A stretch of DNA of 64,000 nucleotides from Candidatus Margulisiibacteriota bacterium (GTDB lineage: Bacteria > Margulisbacteria > WOR-1 > O2-12-FULL-45-9 > XYB2-FULL-48-7), in contig JALOPZ010000003.1 of assembly GCA_025453605.1 (NCBI GenBank), forward strand, positions 1 through 64,000, given 5' to 3'. Position 1 is the stretch's first letter. The number at the start of each line of letters is the position of its first letter. The position numbers were made by a program, and so were the translations under genes. Below the pieces are notes generated by a model, which was not told where the DNA came from, searched no databases, and saw nothing but the letters and a program-made list of their open reading frames with translations. Shown here in pieces: positions 7,495 to 16,035 of the stretch.

Positions 7495-8295
7495 ATGAAA
7501 ATGACCGCAGTGACCATCCTGTTCCTGCTTCTGGCTGCTCCCCTGGCTGGGGCTTCCCCTCAACGGATCGTTTCCGGCATTCCCTCTGCCACGGAGATGC
7601 TTTTTGCCCTCGGCCTGGGCGATCAGGTCGTTGGGGTGACGACTAATTGTAACTATCCGCCCGAGGCGCAAAACAAACCCAAGGTCGGCGGCTTCACCCT
7701 GAACCTGGAGCGGGTCGTGGCGCTTAAACCGGACCTGGTCGTCCTGCAGGCGGACGCTCAGCCGCGCGAGATCGAACGCTGCCGAAAAATGAAGCTGCCG
7801 GTCCTCGCGCTTGAGGCGCGTTCGATCGATGGGGTCATCGTGGCGCTCCGCCAGTTGGGCAACGCGACCGGGCGGGACCGCGCCGCGGCGGAGCTGATCG
7901 GCACGATGCACCGGCGATTGTCGGCCGTCACGCCGCGGTTGTGGGGCCTGCAGTTGGTCTTGCAGCGGCCGCGCGTGCTGGCCGTGGTCGGGTGGGAGCC
8001 GCTGATCGTCGCTGGCGGCGGCACTTTTATCGACGACATTCTTCGCCGGGCCGGCGCGGAGAACATTGCGGCCGGCGCCCGCGGCGCTTATCCGCAATTC
8101 AGCCGCGAACAGTTGTTAAATATCCGGCCAGATTATATAATTGTCCCTGAGGGGACCGTCCGGCGGGGTGAGTTGGAGGGGGCGGGGAAATGGGCGGTCC
8201 TTTATGTCGACCGGGACATTATATCGCGGCCGGGGCCAAGGGTAGTGGAGGCCGTCGAAACGATCGCGCGGTTCATTAATGAAAAGAAAATATAG
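7495..8295 (+). CDS. Periplasmic binding protein of a B12/siderophore-type ABC importer
   Basis: The 266-residue protein has a signal peptide (about 1-20). It then shows the BtuF-like fold that binds metal chelates: the opening RIVSGIPSATEMLFALGLGDQVVGVT is typical of cobalamin- and haem-binding members, and a long connecting helix follows near residue 120. It should capture the substrate in the periplasm and deliver it to the permease encoded next (17-base overlap). B12, haem and iron-siderophore binders cannot be told apart from sequence alone. The absence of a TonB receptor nearby gives no further clue. Confidence 0.85.
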   Translation: MKMTAVTILFLLLAAPLAGASPQRIVSGIPSATEMLFALGLGDQVVGVTTNCNYPPEAQNKPKVGGFTLNLERVVALKPDLVVLQADAQPREIERCRKMKLPVLALEARSIDGVIVALRQLGNATGRDRAAAELIGTMHRRLSAVTPRLWGLQLVLQRPRVLAVVGWEPLIVAGGGTFIDDILRRAGAENIAAGARGAYPQFSREQLLNIRPDYIIVPEGTVRRGELEGAGKWAVLYVDRDIISRPGPRVVEAVETIARFINEKKI

Positions 8296-9262
8296 CAAAC
8301 AGCAAAGTCTGATCGCCATCCTGGTTTTAACGCTGGTCCTCTTATTGGCCATGGCGCTCTCTCTTCTCCTCGGTTCGGTCATGCTTTCGCCCGCCGAGCT
8401 GTTCAAGAGCGAGATCTTCTGGCAGCTCCGGCTGCCCCGGGTTATCCTGTCCGCCCTGGTCGGCCTCCTGTTGGCCGTTCCGGGTGTGATCCTCCAGGGC
8501 GTCCTGCGCAATCCGCTGGCAGACCCGTATATCCTCGGCGTTTCGGCCGGGGGCGGTATCGGTGCGGCGGTGGCGATCGCGTTTGGTCTGTCGTTCACCG
8601 TATTCGGGATGAGCCCGATCCCGCTGCTCGCCTTTGCCTGCTCTCTGCTGGCGGTTTACGTCGTCTATAAGCTGGCGGAGATCGGCGGTAAAACTGTGCC
8701 GGAGACGCTGGTCCTGGCCGGTGTGGCCCTCTCTTCTTTCTGCGCCGCGGTCCTCTCGTTGATCGTCGTTGTGACCGGTAATCTGCAGGCGATCTACTTC
8801 TGGCTTCTCGGCAGTCTGGCCGCCGCCAGCTGGAGCAACGTGCTGACCGTCCTGCCGTACGCGCTCCTTGGCATCGGCGTCGCCTTTTTCTATTCCAAAG
8901 AGCTCAACGCTTTGCTGCTGGGCGAAGATATGGCCCAGACCCTCGGGGTAGACGTTGAACAGTCCCGGTTCGTCCTGATCGGCGCCGCTTCGCTGATGAC
9001 GGCGGCGGCTGTTTCCGTTTCCGGTCTGATCGGTTTTGTCGGTCTGATCGTCCCCCACTGGGTCCGCCTCCTGATCGGCCCGAACCACCGTTATCTTCTG
9101 CCGCTCTCCGCGCTGTCCGGGATGCTCCTTTTGGTCGTGGCCGATGTTCTGGCCCGGACCATCCTGTCCCCGCAGGAAGTCCCGATCGGCATTGTCATGT
9201 CGCTGGTCGGCGCGCCGTTCTTCCTTTATCTCCTCCGCCGCCGGAGGACCGAAGGGCGATGA
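8279..9262 (+). CDS. FecCD/BtuC-family ABC transporter permease
   Basis: This 327-residue permease should have about ten membrane helices. Family landmarks include QLRLPRVILSALVGLLLA near the N-terminus, the conserved NPLADPYILGVSAGGGIGA near residue 80, and GLIGFVGLIVPHWVRLLIGPNHR near residue 250, which contacts the ATPase. It forms the membrane channel for the chelate bound by the preceding protein. It overlaps the binding-protein gene by 17 bases and the ATPase gene by four (ATGA), so all three are translationally coupled. Confidence 0.93.
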   Translation: MKRKYSKQQSLIAILVLTLVLLLAMALSLLLGSVMLSPAELFKSEIFWQLRLPRVILSALVGLLLAVPGVILQGVLRNPLADPYILGVSAGGGIGAAVAIAFGLSFTVFGMSPIPLLAFACSLLAVYVVYKLAEIGGKTVPETLVLAGVALSSFCAAVLSLIVVVTGNLQAIYFWLLGSLAAASWSNVLTVLPYALLGIGVAFFYSKELNALLLGEDMAQTLGVDVEQSRFVLIGAASLMTAAAVSVSGLIGFVGLIVPHWVRLLIGPNHRYLLPLSALSGMLLLVVADVLARTILSPQEVPIGIVMSLVGAPFFLYLLRRRRTEGR

Positions 9263-10032
9263 GCATCCTCAAAGTTGAGGACCTGGTCTGCGGTTACGAT
9301 CGCCGGAAACCGGTCGTCAAAGGCGTTTCCTTTGAGGTCGGCGACGGCCAGTTCGTCGGGATCGTCGGACCGAACGGCTCCGGCAAAACGACGCTCCTCC
9401 GGGCCGTCACCGGCCTGATCCCCGCTTTTCACGGGACGATCACCGTCGGTAAAAATCGGATCGATCACCTGGAGCGGAGAGAATTGGCCCGGCGGATTGC
9501 TTTTGTCCCCCAGTTGATGGAGCCGGTCGACGGCTTTACGGTCGAAGACCTGGTCCTCCTCGGCCGGACGCCGTACCTGGGGCGTTTTGCGTTTGAGGGA
9601 CCGGAAGATTACGAAGCGGTCAAATGGGCGATCCAGGAACTCAAGATCGAAGGGTTAAAGGAACGGCCGACGACCGAGCTATCGGGGGGAGAGTTCCAGC
9701 GGGTGGCGATCGCCCGGGCGCTCGCCCAGGAGCCGAAAGTCCTGCTGCTTGACGAGCCGACCTCCCATCTGGATATCCGTTATCAGGTCAACATCTGCAA
9801 GCTCCTCCGCAAACTGCGGAGCCACCGCTCGATCGTCGCCACTTTCCACGATCTGAACCTGGCTTCCCGCTTCTGTTCGCGGCTGATCCTGATGAAGAAC
9901 GGCGAGCTGGTCGCCCAGGGGACTCCCGACGAGGTCGTCACCCCGGAGAATATCTGGACGGCTTACCGGATCAAGGTCTCCGTCCGTAAAAACCTGCGCA
10001 CCCAAAAAGCCCGTTATGTCCTTTTACCGTAA
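9259..10032 (+). CDS. ABC transporter ATPase (BtuD/FecE type)
   Basis: This 257-residue nucleotide-binding subunit drives the chelate importer. Visible motifs are Walker A GPNGSGKTT near residue 37, Q-loop PQLMEP near 84, signature LSGGEFQR near 140, Walker B VLLLDEPTSHLD near 161, and the switch His in ATFHDLNL. The length is normal. The ATG overlaps the permease stop. Its own 3' end overlaps the following YfhO-like gene by 17 bases, so the glycan genes downstream may share this transcript. Confidence 0.93.
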   Translation: MSILKVEDLVCGYDRRKPVVKGVSFEVGDGQFVGIVGPNGSGKTTLLRAVTGLIPAFHGTITVGKNRIDHLERRELARRIAFVPQLMEPVDGFTVEDLVLLGRTPYLGRFAFEGPEDYEAVKWAIQELKIEGLKERPTTELSGGEFQRVAIARALAQEPKVLLLDEPTSHLDIRYQVNICKLLRKLRSHRSIVATFHDLNLASRFCSRLILMKNGELVAQGTPDEVVTPENIWTAYRIKVSVRKNLRTQKARYVLLP

Positions 10033-12238
10033 ACACGGCGGCGACCTGCTGGCCCTGGGCGGTTTTCTCCTTCTGACGCTCCTCTGTTTCTGGCCGTTCC
10101 TTGACGGCCGGCAGATCCTTGGGTTTAAGGACCTGTCGCGATATTTTTATCCGCTCCGCTACCTGATGGCGGAGCAGGTGCTGGCCGGGCAACTACCGCT
10201 CTGGAATCCCTACATCTACTGCGGTTTCCCTCTGCTGGCGACGCTTCAGATCGGCTTTTTCTACCCGCTGACCGCGATCCATTATCTGCTGCCGTTTAAC
10301 CTGGCTTTCAATTACTATTCGATCGCTCATTACTTTCTGGCGGCGGCTTTTACTTACGCGCTCCTCCGGCATTTTGCGGTCGGCCGGCCCGCGGCCTTTT
10401 TTGGTGGTCTGGCCTTTGCTTTTTCGGGCTATTTGCTCTCCGTCTCCAACATGAACACTTCTCTCTCTTCGGTCATCTGGTTGCCCCTGGCCGTGCTGCT
10501 GGTTGACCGCCTGACCAATTCGTCCTTCGTCCTTTCGTCCCTCGTCCCTCTGACCATTGTGTTAGCTTTAATGTTCCTCGGTGGTGAACCGACTATCTTA
10601 TATGTCAGCGCCTGGTTCCTGGCGGCGTACGTCCTGGTCTTTTCCACCGATCGCTGGCGCCATCTGTTAGCTCTGGCAGCGGCCGGCGCCCTGGCGGCCG
10701 GTTTAGTAGCGGTTCAGGTTTTGCCTTTTCTGGAGCTGGTCCGTTTATCCGACCGGACGCTCCTGACCGGTTTTGACCTGATCAGCACGCGGTCGCTGCC
10801 GCCGCGGGAGGTTTTGAATTTTATTCTGCCGTTCTTTTTCGGCAACGCCGGCCTGATGGGGGGCTACAACGAGGTGTTGCTCGGCGCTAGCAACCAGGAC
10901 TGGCTGATCTCGATCTACTTTGGCGTGATCCCGCTGATCGGCGCTTTTTTTGCCCGGGGGCGAAAACAGGCCGCATTTTTGGGCGGGGCCGCGCTCTTCG
11001 CTCTTTTGCTCGCTTTCGGCCGCTACACCTGGTTCTACACCGCGCTTTTTTATCTGGTTCCCGGGATCTCGCTGGTCCGCTATCCGGTCAAGTATCTGTT
11101 TTTATTCACCTTTTGCGCCTCTCTGCTGGCCGCGTTCGGTCTGGAAAACATTTTTAGCGAGCGGACTAAAATGGCGCTGGCCGCCCGGATCTTTGCCGGT
11201 CTGGCTGGACTGGCCGTTGTTATGACAGTACTCAGTTTTATGCTGTTTGAGCCGCTATATGCCTGGCTCCTGACCCGTTATCCGGCCGGCATTCCCAATT
11301 TATTTTTTGCGATCTTGCTGAACAATCTAAAGTTTAATCTGGCCAGTGCCGTCAATCTGACCTTATACCTTTTGGCGGCGGCAGCGACGCTCTGGTTGAC
11401 CTGGCAGCGTCGTCTGGCAGCCGGGCTTGGCCTGGCGCTGCTGATCCTCCTGACTGCTCTGGACCTGCTGGCGAACGGGAGTATGATCGCGATCGGGGTG
11501 CCGGCCGAGGTCTACAGCGAACGGTCCGAAACGTTCCGTTTGATCGCCCGGCGCGGCGACCTTTCCCGGGTTTACTTTAGCCTGGCGGTGGAAAAAGCGA
11601 ACCAGACGATCGCCGGTGAAAATTATGCCGACGCCCTCCGCCAGGCTAAAGATGATTTTGCGGCCAACTGGCATATCCCCAGCCATCTGTATGCTTACTT
11701 CGGTTATGAATCGATCCGGCCGGTTAAATTGGTGTCGCTCTCCATGCGCCAGCTGGGGACCGACGATTTTGCCCGCAATCTCCCGACCTTGTCGGCTTAT
11801 AACGTCGGTTATATTCTGCACGATCGGCCGATCAAGCTCCCCGGATTGAAACTTCTCCGTTCCAAACAGGTTCACGGCCGCGCCACCTATTTGTACCGGA
11901 ACGAAAATGTTAAGCCGCGCGCATATCTGGTCAGCGGGGAGGGGAGCGCCGCGATCACTTCGTATCAGCCCGGCCGGATCGCTTTGACCGTTACGGCTGA
12001 GACTACCGCGACCCTGTTCTTGAGCGAAAGTAGCTATCCCGGCTGGCAATTTCGGGTTGACGGGCGCTCTGCCGGCGAGCCCAAGCCGAACGCGGTCTTC
12101 AGTTCCCTCGCGCTTTCTCCCGGGCGGCACCGGGTCGAGTTTATTTACGAACCAATGAGCCTGAAGCTCGGTGCGCTGATCAGCGGACTGACCGGGCTCC
12201 TCCTGATCGGCCTCAGCTTTTGGGTACGGCGCCGGTGA
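10016..12238 (+). CDS. YfhO-family membrane protein (putative glycan-modifying enzyme)
   Basis: The 740-residue protein has about a dozen membrane segments in its first 480 residues, then an extracytoplasmic region. The C-terminal SSYPGWQFRVDG stretch, the GRHRVEFIYEP stretch and a last helix are characteristic of YfhO. YfhO members are GT-C-like and decorate cell-surface polymers such as lipoteichoic acid. An inverted heptamer repeat (10520-10548) codes for part of a loop. The two following genes encode a GT2 enzyme and a GT39-like enzyme, which supports a joint role in lipid-linked sugar transfer. Confidence 0.8.
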   Translation: MSFYRKHGGDLLALGGFLLLTLLCFWPFLDGRQILGFKDLSRYFYPLRYLMAEQVLAGQLPLWNPYIYCGFPLLATLQIGFFYPLTAIHYLLPFNLAFNYYSIAHYFLAAAFTYALLRHFAVGRPAAFFGGLAFAFSGYLLSVSNMNTSLSSVIWLPLAVLLVDRLTNSSFVLSSLVPLTIVLALMFLGGEPTILYVSAWFLAAYVLVFSTDRWRHLLALAAAGALAAGLVAVQVLPFLELVRLSDRTLLTGFDLISTRSLPPREVLNFILPFFFGNAGLMGGYNEVLLGASNQDWLISIYFGVIPLIGAFFARGRKQAAFLGGAALFALLLAFGRYTWFYTALFYLVPGISLVRYPVKYLFLFTFCASLLAAFGLENIFSERTKMALAARIFAGLAGLAVVMTVLSFMLFEPLYAWLLTRYPAGIPNLFFAILLNNLKFNLASAVNLTLYLLAAAATLWLTWQRRLAAGLGLALLILLTALDLLANGSMIAIGVPAEVYSERSETFRLIARRGDLSRVYFSLAVEKANQTIAGENYADALRQAKDDFAANWHIPSHLYAYFGYESIRPVKLVSLSMRQLGTDDFARNLPTLSAYNVGYILHDRPIKLPGLKLLRSKQVHGRATYLYRNENVKPRAYLVSGEGSAAITSYQPGRIALTVTAETTATLFLSESSYPGWQFRVDGRSAGEPKPNAVFSSLALSPGRHRVEFIYEPMSLKLGALISGLTGLLLIGLSFWVRRR
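10520..10548 (-). repeat. Heptamer tandem repeat (GGGACGA-type) inside the YfhO-like gene
   Basis: On the minus strand this reads as two GGGACGA copies and two AGGACGA copies with one extra base. It is in frame with the host gene. It is the same repeat family as in the MFS gene (19175-19209) and atpF (46086-46113), here inverted. Confidence 0.7.
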
Positions 12239-12963
12239 AGGTTTTTATAATCCTGCCGGCCTACAACGAAGAGCCCGCTCTCCCTCAATTGCTGGCGAAC
12301 TTGCCGCACAAGCTGGCCGGGCTTGCCTACGAAGCGGTCGTGATCGATGACGGGAGCCGCGACCGGACGGCCGCGATCGCCGCTCAATATCCGGTCACTC
12401 TGCTGCGGCACGACAAAAACCAGGGTCTCGGCGCTGCTCTCAAAACCGGGTTGGCTTATCTGGTCGGCCGGGGACGTCCGGACGACCTGGTCCTGACCCT
12501 GGACGCTGACGACACCCATGATCCCGCTTTGCTCTTTGCTCTGGCCGAAAAAATGACCGCGCATGACATCGTGATCGCTTCACGCTATTGTGCCGGAGGA
12601 GCGCAGACCGGAGTGGGGGCGGTTCGGGCCTTGTTGAGCCGCCTGATGAGCGGGCTCTTGCAGGTTGTTTTCCCGGTCAAAGGGGCGAGTGATTATTCGT
12701 CCGGCTTTCGCGCTTACCGGCTGGCGGTCATTGAGCGGGGTTTCCAGGTTTATGGCGACAAGCTGATCGAAAGCCGCGGGTTTTCGTGCATGCCGGAGCT
12801 GCTGGTCAAACTGGCGGGGCTCGGTGCCCGGGTGACCGAAGTGCCGCTGGTCATGCATTACGAGCGGAAAAGAAGCAGCAGCAAGTTCCGGCCGCTGGCG
12901 CTGATCGGTGATTACCTGAGCCTGTTCTTGATTTTGCTCCAGGCCCGGATAAAGGGGCAATGA
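12235..12963 (+). CDS. GT2 glycosyltransferase, polyprenyl-phosphate hexose synthase-like
   Basis: The 242-residue cytoplasmic GT-A enzyme opens with VFIILPAYNEE, followed by VIDDGSRDRT and the metal-binding LTLDADDTHDP. This is the layout of dolichol-phosphate mannose synthase-like enzymes, which charge a polyprenyl phosphate with a hexose. I chose the GTG at 12235 because it overlaps the previous stop as GTGA and opens directly into the catalytic fold. A TTG at 12220 is possible but less likely. The product would supply lipid-linked sugar to the membrane enzymes encoded on either side. Confidence 0.85.
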   Translation: MKVFIILPAYNEEPALPQLLANLPHKLAGLAYEAVVIDDGSRDRTAAIAAQYPVTLLRHDKNQGLGAALKTGLAYLVGRGRPDDLVLTLDADDTHDPALLFALAEKMTAHDIVIASRYCAGGAQTGVGAVRALLSRLMSGLLQVVFPVKGASDYSSGFRAYRLAVIERGFQVYGDKLIESRGFSCMPELLVKLAGLGARVTEVPLVMHYERKRSSSKFRPLALIGDYLSLFLILLQARIKGQ

Positions 12964-14420
12964 AGAAAACCTGGTTGATCATCTTGCTGATCCTCCTGGT
13001 CCAGGGTGCGCTCCGGCTGCCGTTCCTCTCTGAACCGCTCAATCTGGACGAATCGACCTACACTCAGATCGCCGTCCGAATGTCGCAGGGCGAGTATTTA
13101 TACCGCGACCTGGTCGATGTCAAGCCGCCGCTCCTGTTCGATCTCTACCGCCTGATCGGCTGGAGCGATCCCGGTTTGCGGCTGTATATGGCGGCCTTTG
13201 CTCTATTGACGACCCTGCTTGTTCTGCAGGCCGGCTGGTTGTGGGGAGGGAAAAAAGTCGGACTAGCCGGGGCGGCGCTCTTCGCTCTCTTCAGCGGCGG
13301 AGTATTTATCGAAGGGACGTCGGCCAGCGCGGAAAATCTGATGTTGCCGTTCCTGGTCGCCGCTCTCAACTGTACCCTGCTGGGCGGTTGGTGGGTCGGG
13401 CTGGCCGGCATATGTTCCGGTGCGGCCCTCATGATCAAACAGACGGCACTCTTCAACCTGGTCGGATTGGCCGGATACTTGTTGTGGCGGCGCCGTTGGC
13501 CGGAGAGCGGCCGGTTCCTGGCCGGGGCCGCGGTGGTGCCGGTTTTCTACCTGCTGCAATCCTGGCTGCGCGGCGATCTCCCGGTCATGTTCAACGCGCT
13601 CTTTGGCCTGAGCGGCGGGATGCTCAAGTTCAGTTTAGGGAATGTCCTCTTCCGGACCGCGTTTATCTTTGTTTTTGAGAACTCTCTCCTTTGGTTGTTG
13701 GCCGGGCTCGGCTTCTTTTATCTGCGGCGGCAGGCCTGGACGGAAAAGAACGGTTTGTTGCTCGGCTGGACCGCGGCCGCCCTGGTCGGAGTCTATGCGA
13801 CCGGCTATGCGCTCGGTCATTATTTCGGCCAGCTGATCCCGGCGTTGGCGTTATTGGGCGGCCTGGCTGTCGGCAACTGGCCGGCCGCGGCCGGAACAGG
13901 TAAAAAGGGGGTCTATTGGCTGCTGTTGCTGGCGACGCTCGCTCTGTTCACGATCGCCAATCAATATGAGTTTTACTTTGTCTACAGCGGCGATCAGATC
14001 GCCGCCCGGCGTTACGGGAGCGAAGCGATCCCCAAATTCCGGCGGATCGGAGAACGGATCCGGGCCCTGACCGGGCCGGGTGATCAGGTCTACGGTTTTC
14101 CGGTCGCGGTTCATTACTCCGGACGCCGCCAGCCGGTCAAATATTACCTGACGGTCAAAGGGGGGCGGAGCGAGGTCCGCTTATTCGGCCGTCTAATTTA
14201 TGCTCACGACTTTGGGATCGACCGCGGACCGGCGCTGACCCGCCTGATCGACGAGGATATATATCAGGCGATCATTGACCGGCGGACCAAATATCTGGTC
14301 TTCGGCCTGATGAATGCTTATCTTCCGCCCCGGCTAAAAGAGGTTATCACGACCAACGGGTATGCCTATGATCGGGAGCTATCCGACCCCGAAGCCCTGA
14401 TCTATGTCTATAAGAGATGA
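12960..14420 (+). CDS. GT39/ArnT-like membrane glycosyltransferase
   Basis: The 486-residue GT-C protein has an N-terminal membrane helix followed by an extracytoplasmic loop, NLDESTYTQIA. Its Asp-Glu pair matches the catalytic acid motif of the protein mannosyltransferase/ArnT family. About ten further helices and a short soluble tail follow. Such enzymes move a sugar from a polyprenyl-phosphate donor to a lipid or protein outside the membrane, matching the donor-making GT2 gene whose stop it overlaps (ATGA). The acceptor is unknown. The gene ends just before tRNA-His on the opposite strand. Confidence 0.82.
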   Translation: MKKTWLIILLILLVQGALRLPFLSEPLNLDESTYTQIAVRMSQGEYLYRDLVDVKPPLLFDLYRLIGWSDPGLRLYMAAFALLTTLLVLQAGWLWGGKKVGLAGAALFALFSGGVFIEGTSASAENLMLPFLVAALNCTLLGGWWVGLAGICSGAALMIKQTALFNLVGLAGYLLWRRRWPESGRFLAGAAVVPVFYLLQSWLRGDLPVMFNALFGLSGGMLKFSLGNVLFRTAFIFVFENSLLWLLAGLGFFYLRRQAWTEKNGLLLGWTAAALVGVYATGYALGHYFGQLIPALALLGGLAVGNWPAAAGTGKKGVYWLLLLATLALFTIANQYEFYFVYSGDQIAARRYGSEAIPKFRRIGERIRALTGPGDQVYGFPVAVHYSGRRQPVKYYLTVKGGRSEVRLFGRLIYAHDFGIDRGPALTRLIDEDIYQAIIDRRTKYLVFGLMNAYLPPRLKEVITTNGYAYDRELSDPEALIYVYKR

Positions 14421-14421
14421 T

Positions 14422-14496
14422 TGGGGCGGCCAACGGGAATCGAACCCGTGACAACAGAACCACAATCTGCTGTGTTGCCCCTACACCATGGCCGCC
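14422..14496 (-). tRNA. tRNA-His (GTG)
   Basis: On the minus strand a full cloverleaf is visible: acceptor GCGGCCA/TGGCCGC, the extra 5' G (G-1) typical of tRNA-His facing C73, anticodon GTG, T-arm ACGGG-TTCGATT-CCCGT, and an encoded CCA end (included here). Confidence 0.95.
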
Positions 14497-14521
14497 ACGC
14501 GACAACCATTATAGCAAATAA

Positions 14522-15088
14522 TTACGGCCGCTTCTTGACCGAATAGCCAAAGTGCCCCAGTTCCCTGCCGAGGACGAAGTAGCGGCCGTGCGAGTAGCAG
14601 ATCGGGTCGGTCTGGGCGAGGTTAAACGCCCCCTTTTTGTCGATAAACTCCTTGTCCGCCTGGATACCGAGCACTTTGGCGATGAACATGTCGTGCGAGC
14701 CGAGCGGCTTGATCTCCTCGACCCGGCATTCGATGTTGAGCGGGCTTTCCTTGAGGAGCGGGGCTTTGACGTGCGCCGCCGGGAGCGGCGTCAGCTTGAG
14801 CTGCTTGAACTTATTCAGGTCGCGGCCAGATTTAACCCCGCAGTAGTCGACCGCGAAAGCGAGCTTTTTGGTCGTCAGGTTGATCACGAACTCGCCGGTC
14901 CGCTTGATGATCTCGTAAGAATGACGCTCCGGCCGGACCGAGATGTAAGTCATCGCCGGTTCCGAGCAGATCGTCCCGGTCCAGGCGATCGTGATCAGAT
15001 TATAGTTGGCCGGGGCATCGCCGCAGGAGACGAGGACTGCGGGGACAGGATAGACCATTGTGCCAGGTTTCCATAATGCCTTGCTCAT
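14522..15088 (-). CDS. Flavin reductase-like FMN-binding protein
   Basis: The 188-residue protein has the split-barrel flavin reductase fold. Its N-terminus reads PVPAVLVSCGDAPANYNLITIAWTG, the flavin-binding start of this family. SVRPERHSYEIIKRTGEFVIN follows, and it ends in the usual GHFGYSVKKR tail. Members use FMN, often as the reductase of a two-component oxygenase or as a flavoredoxin; no partner is obvious here. Its ATG overlaps the stop of the upstream kinase gene (ATGA), so it is the last gene of a three-gene minus-strand operon. Confidence 0.85.
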   Translation of the reverse strand: MSKALWKPGTMVYPVPAVLVSCGDAPANYNLITIAWTGTICSEPAMTYISVRPERHSYEIIKRTGEFVINLTTKKLAFAVDYCGVKSGRDLNKFKQLKLTPLPAAHVKAPLLKESPLNIECRVEEIKPLGSHDMFIAKVLGIQADKEFIDKKGAFNLAQTDPICYSHGRYFVLGRELGHFGYSVKKRP

Positions 15089-16035
15089 AGTGACGCGGTC
15101 ACCTCCTGCAGATCGGCGATCAGCTCTTTCCAGTAACGGGCGTTGCCGCTTTCCGGAAAATGGACGCCAAAATCCGGTTCGTTGCTCTGGATCGCCAGCC
15201 AGGCGGCAAAATGGACCAGCCGCATCCCGCGCAGGGCGGGGACGAGCCGGAGCGTCCGGCGGTCGAACGGCCGGAAAGTTTCGTACCCTTTGAGCAGCCA
15301 GCCCAGTTCTTCTTCCACGTGTTCCAGGCCGCCCGGCAGGAGCATCCAGAGGTCCTGGATGGCCGGTCCGAAACAGGCATCGTCGAAGTCGACGATAAGG
15401 ATCCCTTCGTTTGGCCGGTGGATCAGATTCCCCTTGTGCAGGTCGCCGTGGAGGAGCAGCTGGTCCGGGGTGTCGAACAGCGGATCGGCTTTAGCGAGAA
15501 ATCCGTCGATCGTCCGGTCAAAGGCAGCCCGGAAATCGGGCGGCAGGAAAGACGAGGCGTTGAGAGTCTGCTGGTGCTGGCGGGTCGCCGCCGCCGGTCG
15601 CCAGGTCACCCGGGTCGAACTCCGATGCAGCGCGCCGGCCTGGTGGATCCGGGCGACATGCCGGCCGATCTCCTGCCAGCCCTCCTGGTTAAATTCATCG
15701 AGGGAGCGCCCCCCTTTTTTGGGGAAGAGAGCGTAGAACATTGAGCTGAAAAAGTGGAGCGTCGCGCCGTTAAAGATCAGGGGCGGAATAACGGGAACCT
15801 CTTTGGCCGCCAGTTCGGCCAGAAAGGCGTGCTCCTCCAGAATCTGCTCTTTGGCCCAGCGGCCGGGGCGATAAAATTTGACGATCAATCTTTCCCGGCT
15901 GTCGTGTTCCTCGACCTCGTAGACCCGGTTGATATAGCTGTTGCGCTGACGCAGCACATTGCTCAGCTTGCGGCCCAGCGTCTGCTCGACCGCGTTAAAA
16001 ACGGCGTCGTGGGTCAGGTCAGCCCAAACTGTCAT
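15085..16035 (-). CDS. SrkA-like serine/threonine protein kinase (APH fold)
   Basis: The 316-residue aminoglycoside-phosphotransferase-fold kinase is close in length and layout to SrkA (YihE/RdoA), a stress-response protein kinase. Landmarks are RLIVKFYRPGRW, with the ATP-site Lys, the catalytic loop LLHGDLHKGN near residue 205, and the metal-binding IVDFDDACFGP that follows. I chose the ATG at 16035, which overlaps the preceding serine hydrolase stop as ATGA. A start nine codons upstream would overlap that gene more. Choline- or homoserine-kinase-like activity is the main alternative. Confidence 0.8.
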   Translation of the reverse strand: MTVWADLTHDAVFNAVEQTLGRKLSNVLRQRNSYINRVYEVEEHDSRERLIVKFYRPGRWAKEQILEEHAFLAELAAKEVPVIPPLIFNGATLHFFSSMFYALFPKKGGRSLDEFNQEGWQEIGRHVARIHQAGALHRSSTRVTWRPAAATRQHQQTLNASSFLPPDFRAAFDRTIDGFLAKADPLFDTPDQLLLHGDLHKGNLIHRPNEGILIVDFDDACFGPAIQDLWMLLPGGLEHVEEELGWLLKGYETFRPFDRRTLRLVPALRGMRLVHFAAWLAIQSNEPDFGVHFPESGNARYWKELIADLQEVTASL